From Fasciola hepatica (lineage: Eukaryota > Platyhelminthes > Trematoda > Plagiorchiida > Fasciolidae): DNA of 64,000 nucleotides. The stretch spans positions 2,180,001 through 2,244,000 of the forward strand of contig CANUEZ040000108.1 of assembly GCA_948099385.1 (NCBI GenBank). Reading direction: 5' to 3'. The position numbers and the translations under genes were made by a program. Of the stretch, positions 35,671 through 47,399 are shown piece by piece; the first letter of the stretch is position 1; each line of letters starts with the position of its first letter. The notes under the pieces were generated by a model. The model worked only from the letters and a program-made list of their open reading frames with translations. It searched no databases and was not told the origin of the DNA.

Positions 35671-36065
35671 GATGGATTAGGGGTTCAAGAAGAGATAATC
35701 CCGGAATTGAAAAAAGGATAATTGGAGGTAAAAGCCACTGAAGTTATGCCCAGGGTGGGTGACACCAAACTAAAAGCAGCGAGGCGCCTGGACGGCGTGG
35801 TAGTAACCGTATTATGGGGCAGGCATCAGTTGAAAAAACGATTGACGGCAAACCCCACACCAAATTATCCATCATGGATATGGACATTTCTAAAATTGGT
35901 AAGAGCAGTGGTGACAAGGTTCATTCTGCAGGAAAACCTGACCAGTGGATTGAGGTGGACGACTTAAACTGCTGCTGCTGTTACAAATAGAGTAGCCTTA
36001 AGTTGAACCACGCAAGGTCGATGGTTCGCCCCTTAGGCATATTTCGTTCTCTCGACAGAGCCCAG

Positions 36066-36348
36066 TTAGGGATGATGGTCGGTGTTTGAACTTTTGTTTC
36101 AATATCGCGAAAGGAAAGCCAAAGGACCTATTGCAGACCAAATATTTTATCTCGCCAGTGGAGGCTATCAACGGGCGAGACATATATTGAGGAAAAGTTT
36201 TGGTCAGAGACATCACATCGTATGGCGTACGCCGCAAGCAGCAACCAGACCAGGGCTGATCGTCTACGTTTCGGACGCCTTATCGTCTTATGCTAAAACA
36301 ATTGACCAATTAAGCAGACGCTTCGCAGAAGCCAGAACTTTTGAGTGA
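36066..36348 (+). pseudogene. BEL/Pao gag fragment (left arm)
   Basis: A plus-strand frame reads RERKAKGPIADQ, then GGYQRARHILRKSFGQRHHI, which matches the 'GGYxxARxILxxxFGQxHxI' stretch of BEL/Pao gag (DUF1759-like region). The last part, LSSYAKTIDQL, fits the 'LxxLAxxLxxC' helix. The rest of the gag and any pol domain are absent around it. It is a fragment captured inside the inverted-repeat arm. Its mirror copy is at 45,044-45,326. Confidence 0.7.
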
Positions 36349-36889
36349 CCTCTTTCCGAGTCACGCCATGGGGACAGTTTTTAACTGCCTCGATGCATGG
36401 CAGTTTGCTGGGGAAAACGATCCAGCGAGATCAGCCGGAAGGCTAACCAGGGTTTCGCGATTTGCGTCATTTAGTTAGTGCTACTGCACCTTTGCAAGGC
36501 AACAGATACGGTTATTTGCTTCATGAACGAAAGAATGCATCAGATGCTTATATAAAGGATGGTCCAAATCACAAAATCGCTGCGGAACTTATGAGTTATG
36601 TCAATTGCATTAGGTTTCGTGGCAGACAACGAACAGCCCTGCTAAGAGCTTCCGGCGCTACCGCCTATAGGCCGTCGGGGGCTTACGTCTCCAACCGAAG
36701 GCTCGTTCCGTCTGTTTACACCCAGGGCATTGTGCTGATGGGTGTCGTTTTAGTCGGTCTTGTGAATAAAACTGCGTTCACGGGCATCATTAGCCGTTAG
36801 AGATCGACGCGTTGGTCTCCATTCAGGGCAAACAGCAGGAAAATGAGCTCCCGATGGAAGTGCCGCTGGGAAGCCAAGGGCAGATGATG

Positions 36890-37681
36890 GAACTTTACTG
36901 GGCCAAATGAAGGTAGCCGAAATTTGGAGGTCATGCATGAGGGAGGCTAAAAATTGGGTTAGCGAAAGACGACCATTGAAAAATTGATTTACTTAGAAAA
37001 TGAATGGATAGAGACGAAGATGATATAAAGCATTGGTACACTGTAACGGGATATTGGAATCAGAGTACAAAACTTGAAGTGGAACATGGGTAAAGCGTGG
37101 ATGATGGTGGAGGTGGATCAAGTAGCAACCATATTCGGAGAGTTCGGTGTTTGGCGGCCGTGAGATACATGTGCTTTGGAGATAGACCGTGGGATGACGG
37201 CGAGAGAAATGGTTGACAAAAGGCTCGAGAACACAGAGCACATACATGTTTCATGTGCTCGACTGAGTATGGAACATTAGCGGAGAAGAGGAGTTGCAGC
37301 GTGGAATCGGCTGAGGTAGTAGAACATGGGAACAGTAAAGGCGAATAATTTAAAAATGATAGGCGTGACAGTGATCAGAGGGGACAGAAAAGGTTAGATC
37401 GGATGATTTAGAATTATCTCAAATTAGCATATGTCGCTTTGTTTATGACAGGTGGGGCACAATTGGCCAACAGAGAAAAAACGAGCAATAAGATGACGGC
37501 GGTCGTGTTGAATAGTTCACTAAAAACGGAAGGTGAAAATAATGATTGAAGAGAACGGATGATGGAAGACGGACCAAAGTATTCAGATTTGGAGGCATTG
37601 TGTGATGACGGCTGAAAACCAGAGGAGCAACAGTGAAGAAGCCGTAGCGGTGAATGATGTAAGAAAGAAAAACGTGTATGA
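36890..37681 (-). mobile_element. pyrimidine-rich LINE sequence in the left arm
   Basis: The minus strand here is CT-rich and shows similarity to the LINE-like copies at 0.9-1.2 kb (minus) and 41.3-41.5 kb (plus). The clearest stretch is GTACCAATGCTT followed by a TCTCTATC block, then a CAATTTTTAGCCT--CTCATG block. Ser/Pro/Leu-rich open frames (37,060-37,254, 37,414-37,695) are typical of these copies. No tail or RT is present. The same stretch lies inverted at 43,711-44,500. Confidence 0.6.
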
Positions 37682-39195
37682 ATGAATGCTTCCAAGCGGC
37701 AGATTGGGGACTCACAGCGAGTGAGTTAGACATTGCAGAAAAGGAAAGAAAGTATTTTCGGACACAGGTGTAGTAAACGAATAGGGCAATCATGACGTCC
37801 TATAGTAAGAGCTATCACTATGGGAAACAATGGGAGCACGGACGAAATGGGTGGGCTTGCATATGGTTTCAGGAAGACGAAAATGGGAAGTAATAAGGGT
37901 GGGAGCAAGAACTGCGAGTAAGCACACCTTGAAGAGCCGAACGGTCCACAGTTAGCCCTTTCAGAGCTGGTCAGGCTAGGGTCATCTGACAGCAAAATTC
38001 AGGTCTTCACGCACTCTTTTGGCTCCACTCGAGGTTTGGACCTGTAACTTTGTTCACCACGGTATATATCACCTCCTAACCTAAAGAAATGACCTACCTG
38101 AGTAAACAGCTGCTGCTCACCACCTTGCTGCTGCTGGTTATTATTGCGAACTAGAGTTATGAACTATCTTACACACTTTCGGCTCCCAGTGACACTCACT
38201 AACATTCCGCACGACTTAGCCAGCAAATCCTTCTAGGCTCGCCGAACGATATCATCTATCTAGCTCATGTATGCTCCATTCCCTGACATTAAGTTCCTCC
38301 GTCATTCTTGCTACATACCCCCCGCTACACCTCTTGAAGTTTCTGTTCTAACCCGAAATAACTTCCTACTCGTTTACCATTATCCATAACTCCACGTCGC
38401 CCTCGTTTACCCTTGTAACGGTATTCATTTTCTCCCTGACGCCCAATTGTTTAAGGCAAGAAAATAACACGACTCCTCGTCGACTCGATGAGGTGTATTT
38501 CGTTAACTATTCAACAATCAAGTGTATACATCACAAGCTTGCTGCAAGCCGGGGCGCAAAAATATGAGCCGGAGCACAGACATGTATGCAGTACCTCGGG
38601 TTAGGTTTACGCCTTAGCGGGAAAGCGAGGCAGGCTTACGGTCGGAACAGGTCACGGTAGGCCAGTGTTTGACTGGTCAATGTCGTCTGGAGTGAAGTAT
38701 GACTAGTGTCGGCTTGTGTGCATGTGTCTACTCACGGACAGGGTGGGAATCAACCGTCAGTAATGTGCGTGTATGTGCGGGTGAAACGGTTTTGGGCGAG
38801 CTTTGGACTGTTTGGACTGAATCGTATACCAAAAATAGAAATGACTGTGTGTGAGCGATCGACCGGTGGTCTTCGTGAGGATAGTCAGAAATGACTTTGA
38901 CCATATCGATCGCCAATCTGGACAAAAAGATAGACTAAGTAAATGCCAAAAGTGAGCTGAGATTGCAGCAAAAACTGTATAGCCCACTTCTTACTCCCCT
39001 TGTGGCTTTGGTCACACCACGGCCTGTGCATACATAGCTCTCCAGTACATTCTTGGTCCACACAGACCTTTTGGTTTGTCCCTGATTGGCCGACCAATCT
39101 TCTGCTATCCTAGTACCTTCGCCCTTCAGTTCCCCTATCACGCCATCACGATCTTCAGCCAGGTCTTGGAAAACCCAAATTTCTAAATTTAACAA
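37682..39195. other. inner spacer of the inverted repeat, unrecognised
   Basis: Directly inside the left arm. It contains CT-rich minus-strand frames (37,443-37,793 and 37,726-37,995) that continue LINE-like composition to about 38.0 kb. After that comes sequence with short frames on both strands and no recognisable domain. Confidence 0.35.
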
Positions 39196-40322
39196 ATGAA
39201 AATACATCTAACCATCCTAACAATTAAGTCGTGCTCCGTCGCTCAGGTTGATAAGGACAAAGAAGATGCTAGTAGTTCAAATGACCTCAAACAGAGTTTC
39301 ATTGAACTTAAAAGTAACATCAAGCTGGTAGATGAAATCCATTCAAGGCTTTCTTCCCTGTATATCCTCCTCGACCCTGCAGCCACTACATCCCCCCAGT
39401 CTTTTGTTCGGCTGGAAAATACCTCGAACCTGAACGACTGAAATTTACCACCACATTGCTAGCTTCAAGAATGCCGTGATTTTTACTTTTCCAGGTCGCG
39501 TACCTCTATTATTAGTCAAGCAAAACACACTCAGTCCGTGAAATGCGGACCACTATAGAGGTTGTTGCAGGGGGTTACTCAAAATGTCTCATCGACATAC
39601 CTGCTCCTGCTGCTGCATTTCGTGGAATACTGGACAGCTGGAGAGCCCTCCAGCAACAACTCGACAGTAGGTGCTATTTCATCTTTTAAGCATATCAAGA
39701 TATTCCCTGATGAAACGCTTCTTCAGCGGGAAATATTTCGATCGCCCAAAAGCAGCTCCGCCCTATCCATGCATGGTAATCCCGCTGGCTCTAGCATGAA
39801 GGCTGCTCAATGCCTCACTGATGAGATGCCACCGGCGAGTCCGGCACCCCATGCTGCCTACCTGCAACCTGTCGACTTAGACTTGTCTAGCTCCCCATCC
39901 CCGGTCCCAATGCCACACAAATGCCTCTTTCCACCATCTTCCCCAGCCCCCGACGAGGAGCCCAAGCAGCGAGCTTCATCGGCATCGGACTTACGCTCAC
40001 CTATCTTAGCCCCAAAGTCAAAACAGGCCCTGGTCCAATCACCAGCCTCCGCCGTTCTACTTCCCGTCCGTACTCCGAACTGATGACACGTGTTATCAAC
40101 CACCGTTTTTGCTATAATGACACTGTCAACTACCCACTCGATGCAAGCTCAGACTCTCCAAGTCTCGATGCTCCTCGCAAGTGCTCATTTAGTCTCTCTG
40201 CCAGCCTACCTGTTACCCCAACCAGGTTTGTACTTGTTCAGCTGATGACTTCAACCATAAGCCCACACTCCCTATCGACACTTGTTGAAAGCGCACTCTT
40301 GGACCCTGCAGGAGGCAACTAG
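39196..40322 (+). pseudogene. possible LINE ORF1 remnant (Ser/Pro-rich)
   Basis: Three plus-strand frames follow one another. 39,196-39,441 (81 codons) contains a heptad-like DLKQSFIELKSNIKLVDEI helix. 39,562-40,083 (173 codons) is very Ser/Pro-rich from residue 85 on. 39,921-40,322 overlaps it in another frame. Strand, composition and position upstream of plus-strand LINE material fit ORF1 of such an element. No zinc knuckle or RNA-binding motif is seen, so the assignment is inference. Confidence 0.35.
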
Positions 40323-40849
40323 CTGGGCTACCCCCTAGTTTCGTCCGACTCCACAGATCTCTGCGCTGGAGTAACCATCAGAGCCGCACTCATGCCACAA
40401 ACCCCTTCACTGTCCCACACCCACCTCCTCTATCTCAACCCCCCTCCGACCCAGTGAGACCCACTGATCCTCTGTCTCCGTTGCTACCCTATGTTCCTTC
40501 CTGCCCGCCAGACGCCAAACACCTAATGTAAAATCACTGTTTCGTCATGGTTGTCACTCACAGTTTCAGTCCATTTGGTCAATCATTACCCGACCACTCT
40601 GGTACCCCGTTTGATCATTTCTCCCTCAAACTGTTTGCCGTCACAGCTGCTGCACATTGCACTGGGGACAGTTTCACCTCCCAAGCAACTTTCTCCACTT
40701 CGTAAGCCCAATCGCTCTGGGCTGCTTAGCCATCTCCATTGCCACCATCTTCCCGCTGAATAGTGTAAGCCCATTTAATGATTCTTCTCTCATTCTTGAC
40801 CGACACCACATGTCTCACCTACGGCAATCAGAATATTAGATCTATTCTT

Positions 40850-41091
40850 ACCTGTTCTCTTCGATACTTTCCTTCAACTCCCCTTTTTTGAGCTGCTTCT
40901 TAGTCGTCGTCTTTTCTGTGCTTCCGCATTCTCCACTCTCTCTGTTTATCCGCCAAGTTCACCTGTCATAAAGATAATTCGCCACGATATTCCAAAGTTA
41001 GTTCTAGAAACATTCGACCTAATCTAACCTGTCCCTCCTAATAACTGATAATTTCTCTCTAGGACTCCATTGTTGTTGATCCGGCTCGTCT

Positions 41092-41135
<44 letters not shown>

Positions 41136-41812
41136 TATGCGCACACATGTATATATGCATTCGCTCTGTATCCTGTAGTTACTCGCAAACCATCTCGCTC
41201 GCTATGATCCCGCTGATCGCCATGATATGCATCCATCCTTTCTACATCTACAACACACATCTACTGTGTCCAATTTCTATGAACTATTTTTTTACCTGAT
41301 TCATCTTTTACGTTTGACTTTGCTCGCTCCCTGTATTACAATGAGTTTTGTGCCCTGTTCTCTGACCATCTGTTGCAGAGTACCAATGCCTCGTTGCTAC
41401 CTAATCCTTTGCAGTGAATCTCACTTCTTCCCCATCGCCTATTGCTAATACAGTTTATTACCCCAATTTCTAGCCTTTCTCATGTATATCAATCAGTTTT
41501 CAGGCGTCTCCACATGGACCAGCCGGATCCTTCGCCTGATCTTGACTTTCGAACTCACCGGGTGTCCAGCTGAACCCGTTTATGGGTCCATTTAAACCCA
41601 GTACATTTTCTTTGGTGTGCATACATTTACAGTACTTTCCTTCCATGTTACCTCCCTTCTAAGCCTCTTTTACTCAACTTCTCTCATGTAAATTTCTGCT
41701 TTTTCAAGGGTTTTGTCTGTCCATTCCATCGCTTGTAAACAGTTGATCATGCATTTGGCATGCCTCGGGCGTCTCCCAAATAAAGTATTAATATCAATAC
41801 TAATATTTGCAC
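40850..41812 (+). mobile_element. LINE-like copy, 3' region with degraded (ATT)n tail
   Basis: The plus strand matches the minus strand of 694-1560 through most of its length. The end, at GTCCATTCCATCGC, TTGATCATGCA and a GGGCGTCTCCCAAATAAAG block, is followed by a decayed ATT-rich tail at about 41,786-41,810. This aligned end fixes the true 3' terminus of the family. The copy contains an expanded (AT)n run at 41,095-41,131, where the other copy has only a short imperfect AT stretch. Confidence 0.72.
41095..41131. repeat. (AT)n microsatellite
   Basis: An uninterrupted AT dinucleotide run of about 37 bp inside the LINE-like copy. The homologous place in the other copy (about 1360-1385) has an imperfect ATATATACATATGTGTG stretch, so the run expanded after insertion. 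Confidence 0.97.
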
Positions 41813-42334
41813 AGCCTTGGGAATCCCCGCTGTTTCCCCTTGCTCCCCTCCACCAGTCTCCGCCCAGTCCCGGGGCACCACGTACGCACAACCGCAAAAT
41901 ATACGGGACCGTACCTGTATCCCGCTTCCGAGCTCTACTTACTCATCCCCCCCAATTACCGGCCCCCATAACCCTTATCACCCTTCCAAACCCTTTCAAA
42001 TTTTGCAGCTCCCTTCCCATCCACCCCCATTCAAAAATATCCACCAGTTACTCACCTGCATTCCTTCACCCCTTCCCTATCCCATCAGCCTTATACTGAT
42101 CTTGTCCAGCAGGTAAGCTATCCGCAGCTAATAAATCACTTTTATCCTGACCGGTGCCACGCATATCCTCGGACGTATCGCTACTCGCCCTACGGACCAT
42201 ATCGTTAACCTATCACTTACCTACTTCATTGGACGTTCCACCTTCTACACCACGCTCCTAAGTACTTTACATCCTGCAGTCCCTCCTGACAACCTCCTAC
42301 GACAGATATTCGCAAACCTTCATCCAAGCATACC

Positions 42335-43240
42335 GTGTTCCATCCATCTACGTTACGTGACCACCCTTTGGCCCTCATCAACGTTCTCTTACATACCCGT
42401 TTTATCGATCACCCACAACGACCGGTGGAGTCCCTTTCCAGCTCTGCCCACCCTCCCACCGCTGACAGGCTCAAATCTTATCTCCACGGCGACCTCAATG
42501 GTCATGCAGTTTGCATCCGTGCGTTGCGCACTCCGACACCGAATTATTTTCTACTATTTTCCATAAACACTAGATCAATAACTGGGGAAAGATCGCATCT
42601 GCCATTCCTGGCACTTACCTCAGACCCTGACACGATAATAGTAACCGAATCTTGGCCCTCCGAAGATACCTCACTCGACCTTGCACATACAGCTTAGTGG
42701 TCCTCTGAAACTCGCCGGTCCAAATGTGGTGGAGGCTACCTGGTCTGTCAAATGCGATATCCGTGCCGGCTTTGCTGACCATCCCTCCCTTCTCCTCACT
42801 GTAGACTCACTACGGCGCTCGACTGCTCGACTTTTCCTACGTCCCTCTAGGTCTGGAGCTCATGAAAGTAGAATCTGCCCTGGGTGTCTTCGATGCCGCA
42901 CTTGACAATACTCCTAGTGCAAAAATGATTGCCGTGGCTTCAAACTTCCTCAGATCTGCTGGTTCTCATACACTGGCTCTCCGGCCCTCTTCGCCCCCTC
43001 TTCTGTGTATGTCTTCGTGGGTGGGCCCAATATATATCTCTTATCCTACAAGGAGAACAACGTCTTGGACCCAGTATTCTCCGTCGATATTCCCGATGTC
43101 ACTACCCAGGCAACTGACCACTCCTTGGGCAGTGGTCATCATATTGCTTCGTTTAAATTCAGTTGCTTCAGCCACTCATACCCGAATCAACCCTCTCCTC
43201 TTGTTCCTACTTCTTACCTTCAATATAACTAGCCTCCCTC
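42335..43240 (+). pseudogene. LINE apurinic/apyrimidinic endonuclease domain
   Basis: The first frame (42,335-42,697) ends with FSINTRSITGERSHLPFL (canonical 'NxRSIxxKxxxL') and DTIIVTESWPSEDTSLD, the TESW/TETW catalytic block. A frameshift at about 42,690 moves the homology to CDIRAGFADHPSLLLT (the 'vRxxlxxxxv' strands). A second shift leads to 43,005-43,232, reading NVLDPVFSVDIPDVT and LGSGHHIASFKF, where the family's SDHxxV motif has become SGHH. GDFN is not readable. The copy is inactive. Confidence 0.78.
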
Positions 43241-44500
43241 ACCGACGATAATCTGTTCCCTTATTTGAGACACCATTTTTCTTTCCCCTGGACCTTTCAC
43301 TGTTGTCAAATCTAGCCCAAAGTTTTACTCGGTCTAGATGCCGCTGACACATGTGGTGATCCGCGCCCAAATCCCGCAGTTCCCCTTGTCACTTTTGGAA
43401 CGTAAACTGGCAGTACAGCACCTTACCTCTGCTGAATCAACCAATATGAGAACTCCTCTGCGCATCAATTAGTTGTAAACAAAGCTGCATCGCAAGGCGT
43501 AATCCCATCTCAGAAGACGAGGCCATTGCTTAAAAGCATCATAGCAAAAGTGGATACCAGTCCGACCTGACTGGTAAAAGGTTAGATCACTCCACTCGAA
43601 CCCTACCCAGAGTACTCATCCATGGCTCAGCTACCCTGAAAGCCTGTCGACTGTAACTGCGACCTTCAGTGATAGCTTCCTTTGCGTAGGACACTGCACT
43701 TCCCCACCTCTCATACGCGTTTTTCTTTCTTACATCATTCACCGCTACGGCTTCTTCACTGTTGCTCCTCTGGTTTTCAGCCGTCATCACACAATGCCTC
43801 CAAATCTGAATACTTTGGTCCGTCTTCCATCATCCGTTCTCTTCAATCATTATTTTCACCTTCCGTTTTTAGTGAACTATTCAACACGACCGCCGTCATC
43901 TTATTGCTCGTTTTTTCTCTGTTGGCCAATTGTGCCCCACCTGTCATAAACAAAGCGACATATGCTAATTTGAGATAATTCTAAATCATCCGATCTAACC
44001 TTTTCTGTCCCCTCTGATCACTGTCACGCCTATCATTTTTAAATTATTCGCCTTTACTGTTCCCATGTTCTACTACCTCAGCCGATTCCACGCTGCAACT
44101 CCTCTTCTCCGCTAATGTTCCATACTCAGTCGAGCACATGAAACATGTATGTGCTCTGTGTTCTCGAGCCTTTTGTCAACCATTTCTCTCGCCGTCATCC
44201 CACGGTCTATCTCCAAAGCACATGTATCTCACGGCCGCCAAACACCGAACTCTCCGAATATGGTTGCTACTTGATCCACCTCCACCATCATCCACGCTTT
44301 ACCCATGTTCCACTTCAAGTTTTGTACTCTGATACCAATATCCCGTTACAGTGTACCAATGCTTTATATCATCTTCGTCTCTATCCATTCATTTTCTAAG
44401 TAAATCAATTTTTCAATGGTCGTCTTTCGCTAACCCAATTTTTAGCCTCCCTCATGCATGACCTCCAAATTTCGGCTACCTTCATTTGGCCCAGTAAAGT
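42335..44500 (+). mobile_element. pyrimidine-rich LINE, endonuclease plus 3' sequence, no RT
   Basis: A plus-strand LINE body begins with the endonuclease at 42,540-43,240. It continues as CT-rich sequence through the start of the right arm to about 44,500, where similarity to the other LINE 3' regions (44,350-44,500) is seen. No RT motif lies between 43,240 and 44,350, so an internal deletion or a recombination between two copies is likely. The start at 42,335 is approximate. Confidence 0.5.
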
Positions 44501-45707
44501 TCCATCATCTGCCCTTGGCTTCCCAGCGGCACTTCCATCGGGAGCTCATTTTCCTGCTGTTTGCCCTGAATGGAGACCAACGCGTCGATCTCTAACGGCT
44601 AATGATGCCCGTGAACGCAGTTTTATTCACAAGACCGACTAAAACGACACCCATCAGCACAATGCCCTGGGTGTAAACAGACGGAACGAGCCTTCGGTTG
44701 GAGACGTAAGCCCCCGACGGCCTATAGGCGGTAGCGCCGGAAGCTCTTAGCAGGGCTGTTCGTTGTCTGCCACGAAACCTAATGCAATTGACATAACTCA
44801 TAAGTTCCGCAGCGATTTTGTGATTTGGACCATCCTTTATATAAGCATCTGATGCATTCTTTCGTTCATGAAGCAAATAACCGTATCTGTTGCCTTGCAA
44901 AGGTGCAGTAGCACTAACTAAATGACGCAAATCGCGAAACCCTGGTTAGCCTTCCGGCTGATCTCGCTGGATCGTTTTCCCCAGCAAACTGCCATGCATC
45001 GAGGCAGTTAAAAACTGTCCCCATGGCGTGACTCGGAAAGAGGTCACTCAAAAGTTCTGGCTTCTGCGAAGCGTCTGCTTAATTGGTCAATTGTTTTAGC
45101 ATAAGACGATAAGGCGTCCGAAACGTAGACGATCAGCCCTGGTCTGGTTGCTGCTTGCGGCGTACGCCATACGATGTGATGTCTCTGACCAAAACTTTTC
45201 CTCAATATATGTCTCGCCCGTTGATAGCCTCCACTGGCGAGATAAAATATTTGGTCTGCAATAGGTCCTTTGGCTTTCCTTTCGCGATATTGAAACAAAA
45301 GTTCAAACACCGACCATCATCCCTAACTGGGCTCTGTCGAGAGAACGAAATATGCCTAAGGGGCGAACCATCGACCTTGCGTGGTTCAACTTAAGGCTAC
45401 TCTATTTGTAACAGCAGCAGCAGTTTAAGTCGTCCACCTCAATCCACTGGTCAGGTTTTCCTGCAGAATGAACCTTGTCACCACTGCTCTTACCAATTTT
45501 AGAAATGTCCATATCCATGATGGATAATTTGGTGTGGGGTTTGCCGTCAATCGTTTTTTCAACTGATGCCTGCCCCATAATACGGTTACTACCACGCCGT
45601 CCAGGCGCCTCGCTGCTTTTAGTTTGGTGTCACCCACCCTAGGCATAACTTCAGTGGCTTTTACCTCCAATTATCCTTTTTTCAATTCCGGGATTATCTC
45701 TTCTTGA
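43711..45707 (-). repeat. right arm of a 2-kb inverted repeat
   Basis: Reverse complement of 35,685-37,681. It pairs base for base without indels and with very few substitutions. The inner edge is at 43,711, where the pair to 37,682 first fails. It carries, inverted, the same BEL/Pao gag fragment, LINE sequence and a (CAG)4-like run at 45,412-45,424 that pairs with the run at 35,968-35,980. Confidence 0.95.
45044..45326 (-). pseudogene. BEL/Pao gag fragment (right arm)
   Basis: Mirror copy of 36,066-36,348 with the same reading frame and motifs (RERKAKG, ARHILRKSFGQ). It is on the same strand as the BEL/Pao element at 47-51 kb but downstream of that element's integrase. It is therefore not that element's own gag in its normal place. 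Confidence 0.7.
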
Positions 45708-46489
45708 GCCTCTAAGCCATCACTTCCAATAAAGGTAGAATCGGTCTTTCAAGAAATCAGTTTAACAGCCTCTTCGGTTGTTTATTTACAAACAAATTTG
45801 TTCATGCTTCTTTATGTTATCACCCTCGGCAGAAGATTATAGGAGAGGGCTGAATTTACAACTTATAAGAAAAAAAATTTGAAGGAGAGACTGTTCAAGT
45901 CGGAAAATGCACAAACATAAGCGAAATTTCACAACCAATTCAATCCGGAGCTGCAAACGGCTTTCAACTAAGGGTAACCCTGTATCGAATGGCCCGAATC
46001 GTCCACTGACTAAGGAAAAGCTCAACGACGCAGTAACCAGGTACAGTACGACAGTCTGGAATGTTAGCCGATAAGCCCTCTTGGGAAAGAATTTTCGCAG
46101 TTTTTCAGCCCTGAAATAGCGAATTCCGATAAACCAGCTTCACGGAGAGGCCCGATGTTGGTGTAACTGATGCGACATCTGAATACCGAACATTAACAAA
46201 TCATGACCTTACAGACCACAATTGGCTGTGCTCGTTACCAGGCCGATCGTGATAGTTTGACAAAACCAGTGTTAACAAATGACCAGGTATCGAAATTCCC
46301 GCACAGACCATAAAGGCTCGGCAAATGTAGAGCGCTCAAATGAGGAGTGGAAGTGAATAGGAAATGGCCAGCTCGGCCGGGGTTAACCGGCTTCAGCGAG
46401 CTCCTATCGTGTGCAGTCCACTGCGATGTGGCAGAAGCCGTAACTCCAGTGAAGATCTATTGGTGATGGAATATTCACTGAATCATTAG
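45708..46489. other. no recognisable gene
   Basis: About 780 bp between the inverted-repeat arm and a LINE C-terminal remnant. A 62-codon minus frame at 45,837-46,025 has no known domain. The right part may be the 3' UTR of the minus-strand LINE at 46,490-46,960, but there is no tail. Confidence 0.4.
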
Positions 46490-46960
46490 CAGGCCTCGAT
46501 CAGGTCCCCCGGAGGCCACGAGTGCTTAGACGGAATAGGTCGAGTGCTTTGAGTCTCTCTCTGCATGCTTTATCCCGCACCCCTGTAATAATTTTGGTAG
46601 GCCCTCCACGAATGGTTTCCAACCGTTGTTTATTCTTTATCAGCTTCGCTGCCCAGGCCTGCATGCAGCATTGCAGATGCGATCTAACTTTGGCGTTGGA
46701 GGTTGTTGCAAATACCCCTGCTCCCCACCCACCATGTTAGATCTTACTCGAGAGAGTCCCGTCCAGCCCATTTTCGCTGCCACGGGGCACTGCCTCAACG
46801 GCCCAAAATGCATGCCCTGCAATTCTCTTAGTTCTCTGGCCTGGGGGTCTATGTTCATCGAACCCGAGCCACTGCCACCGGGTATTCAACGTTTCGTTAT
46901 CGAGGACTTGCCATGAGATCAGAGCCGTGAATATTTTTCTGGCTGATCGTGTTAGTCTTT
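46490..46960 (-). pseudogene. LINE reverse transcriptase C-terminus
   Basis: The minus strand reads PTKIITGVRDKACRERLK (canonical 'ATKxxxGLxxLxYxxRL') followed at once by ALDLFRLSTRGLRGT ('LDLFxLxYRRLRGDL'). Upstream, in other frames, a LRQCPVAAKMGWTGLSRVRS stretch precedes this. It resembles LRQCPLAMKMGW of the plus-strand copy at 31.17 kb and fits the 'C--AA-KG-- L--IR' helix after the RT. No palm is present. This is a short fragment joined to the 3' side of the truncated BEL/Pao element. Confidence 0.78.
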
Positions 46961-47399
46961 TCAAGAGCCATTGCAATGGCTCGATTAGGGCGGATCAAAT
47001 TGCTGTTATATTCCTTCAGCGACATTCGCATCTCGTGTTTTAGCATGGTCCAGGAGTTCCATCAAAGTGCCTAACTTTTTCTAGTCGCCAACGAAATCTG
47101 GACCACAGTCTGAGTGTGTTTTTGGATCTCCTCACTTTAAGGTGAACGTGTGTAAAGCTCTTAGGAACTAATCAGCGATTGTGTCACGTGAATCCCTACG
47201 AAGAAATGCCCCAGTTTGTGAATATGTTACCAGGAAACCATAACTTTCCAATATCCTCCCCTGTTGTCTGGAATTGATGGTGGACTAAGATAGTCAACAC
47301 CGGTCTCCACGAATAGATACCATCTTGAGTGAGCTACCACGGTTAGAAGATGGCCGGCATCTGTTTACTTGCCACCGCATTTCGACGACCACTTATAAG

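Larger units (their letters stand above)
35685..37681 (+). repeat. left arm of a 2-kb inverted repeat
   Basis: This arm is the reverse complement of 43,711-45,707. Position x pairs with 81,392 minus x along the whole arm, so there is no net indel over 1,997 bp. The differences I saw are at 35,749, 37,061 and 37,676. Identity stops abruptly at 37,682 on the inner side and at 35,684 on the outer side. Outside 35,684 about 25 bp of weaker (about 80%) similarity continues. Confidence 0.95.

Noticed and set aside
35685..45707. Foldback or MITE-type DNA transposon
   Set aside because: The arms are made of unrelated retroelement fragments, no target duplication was seen, and no transposase is present in the spacer.
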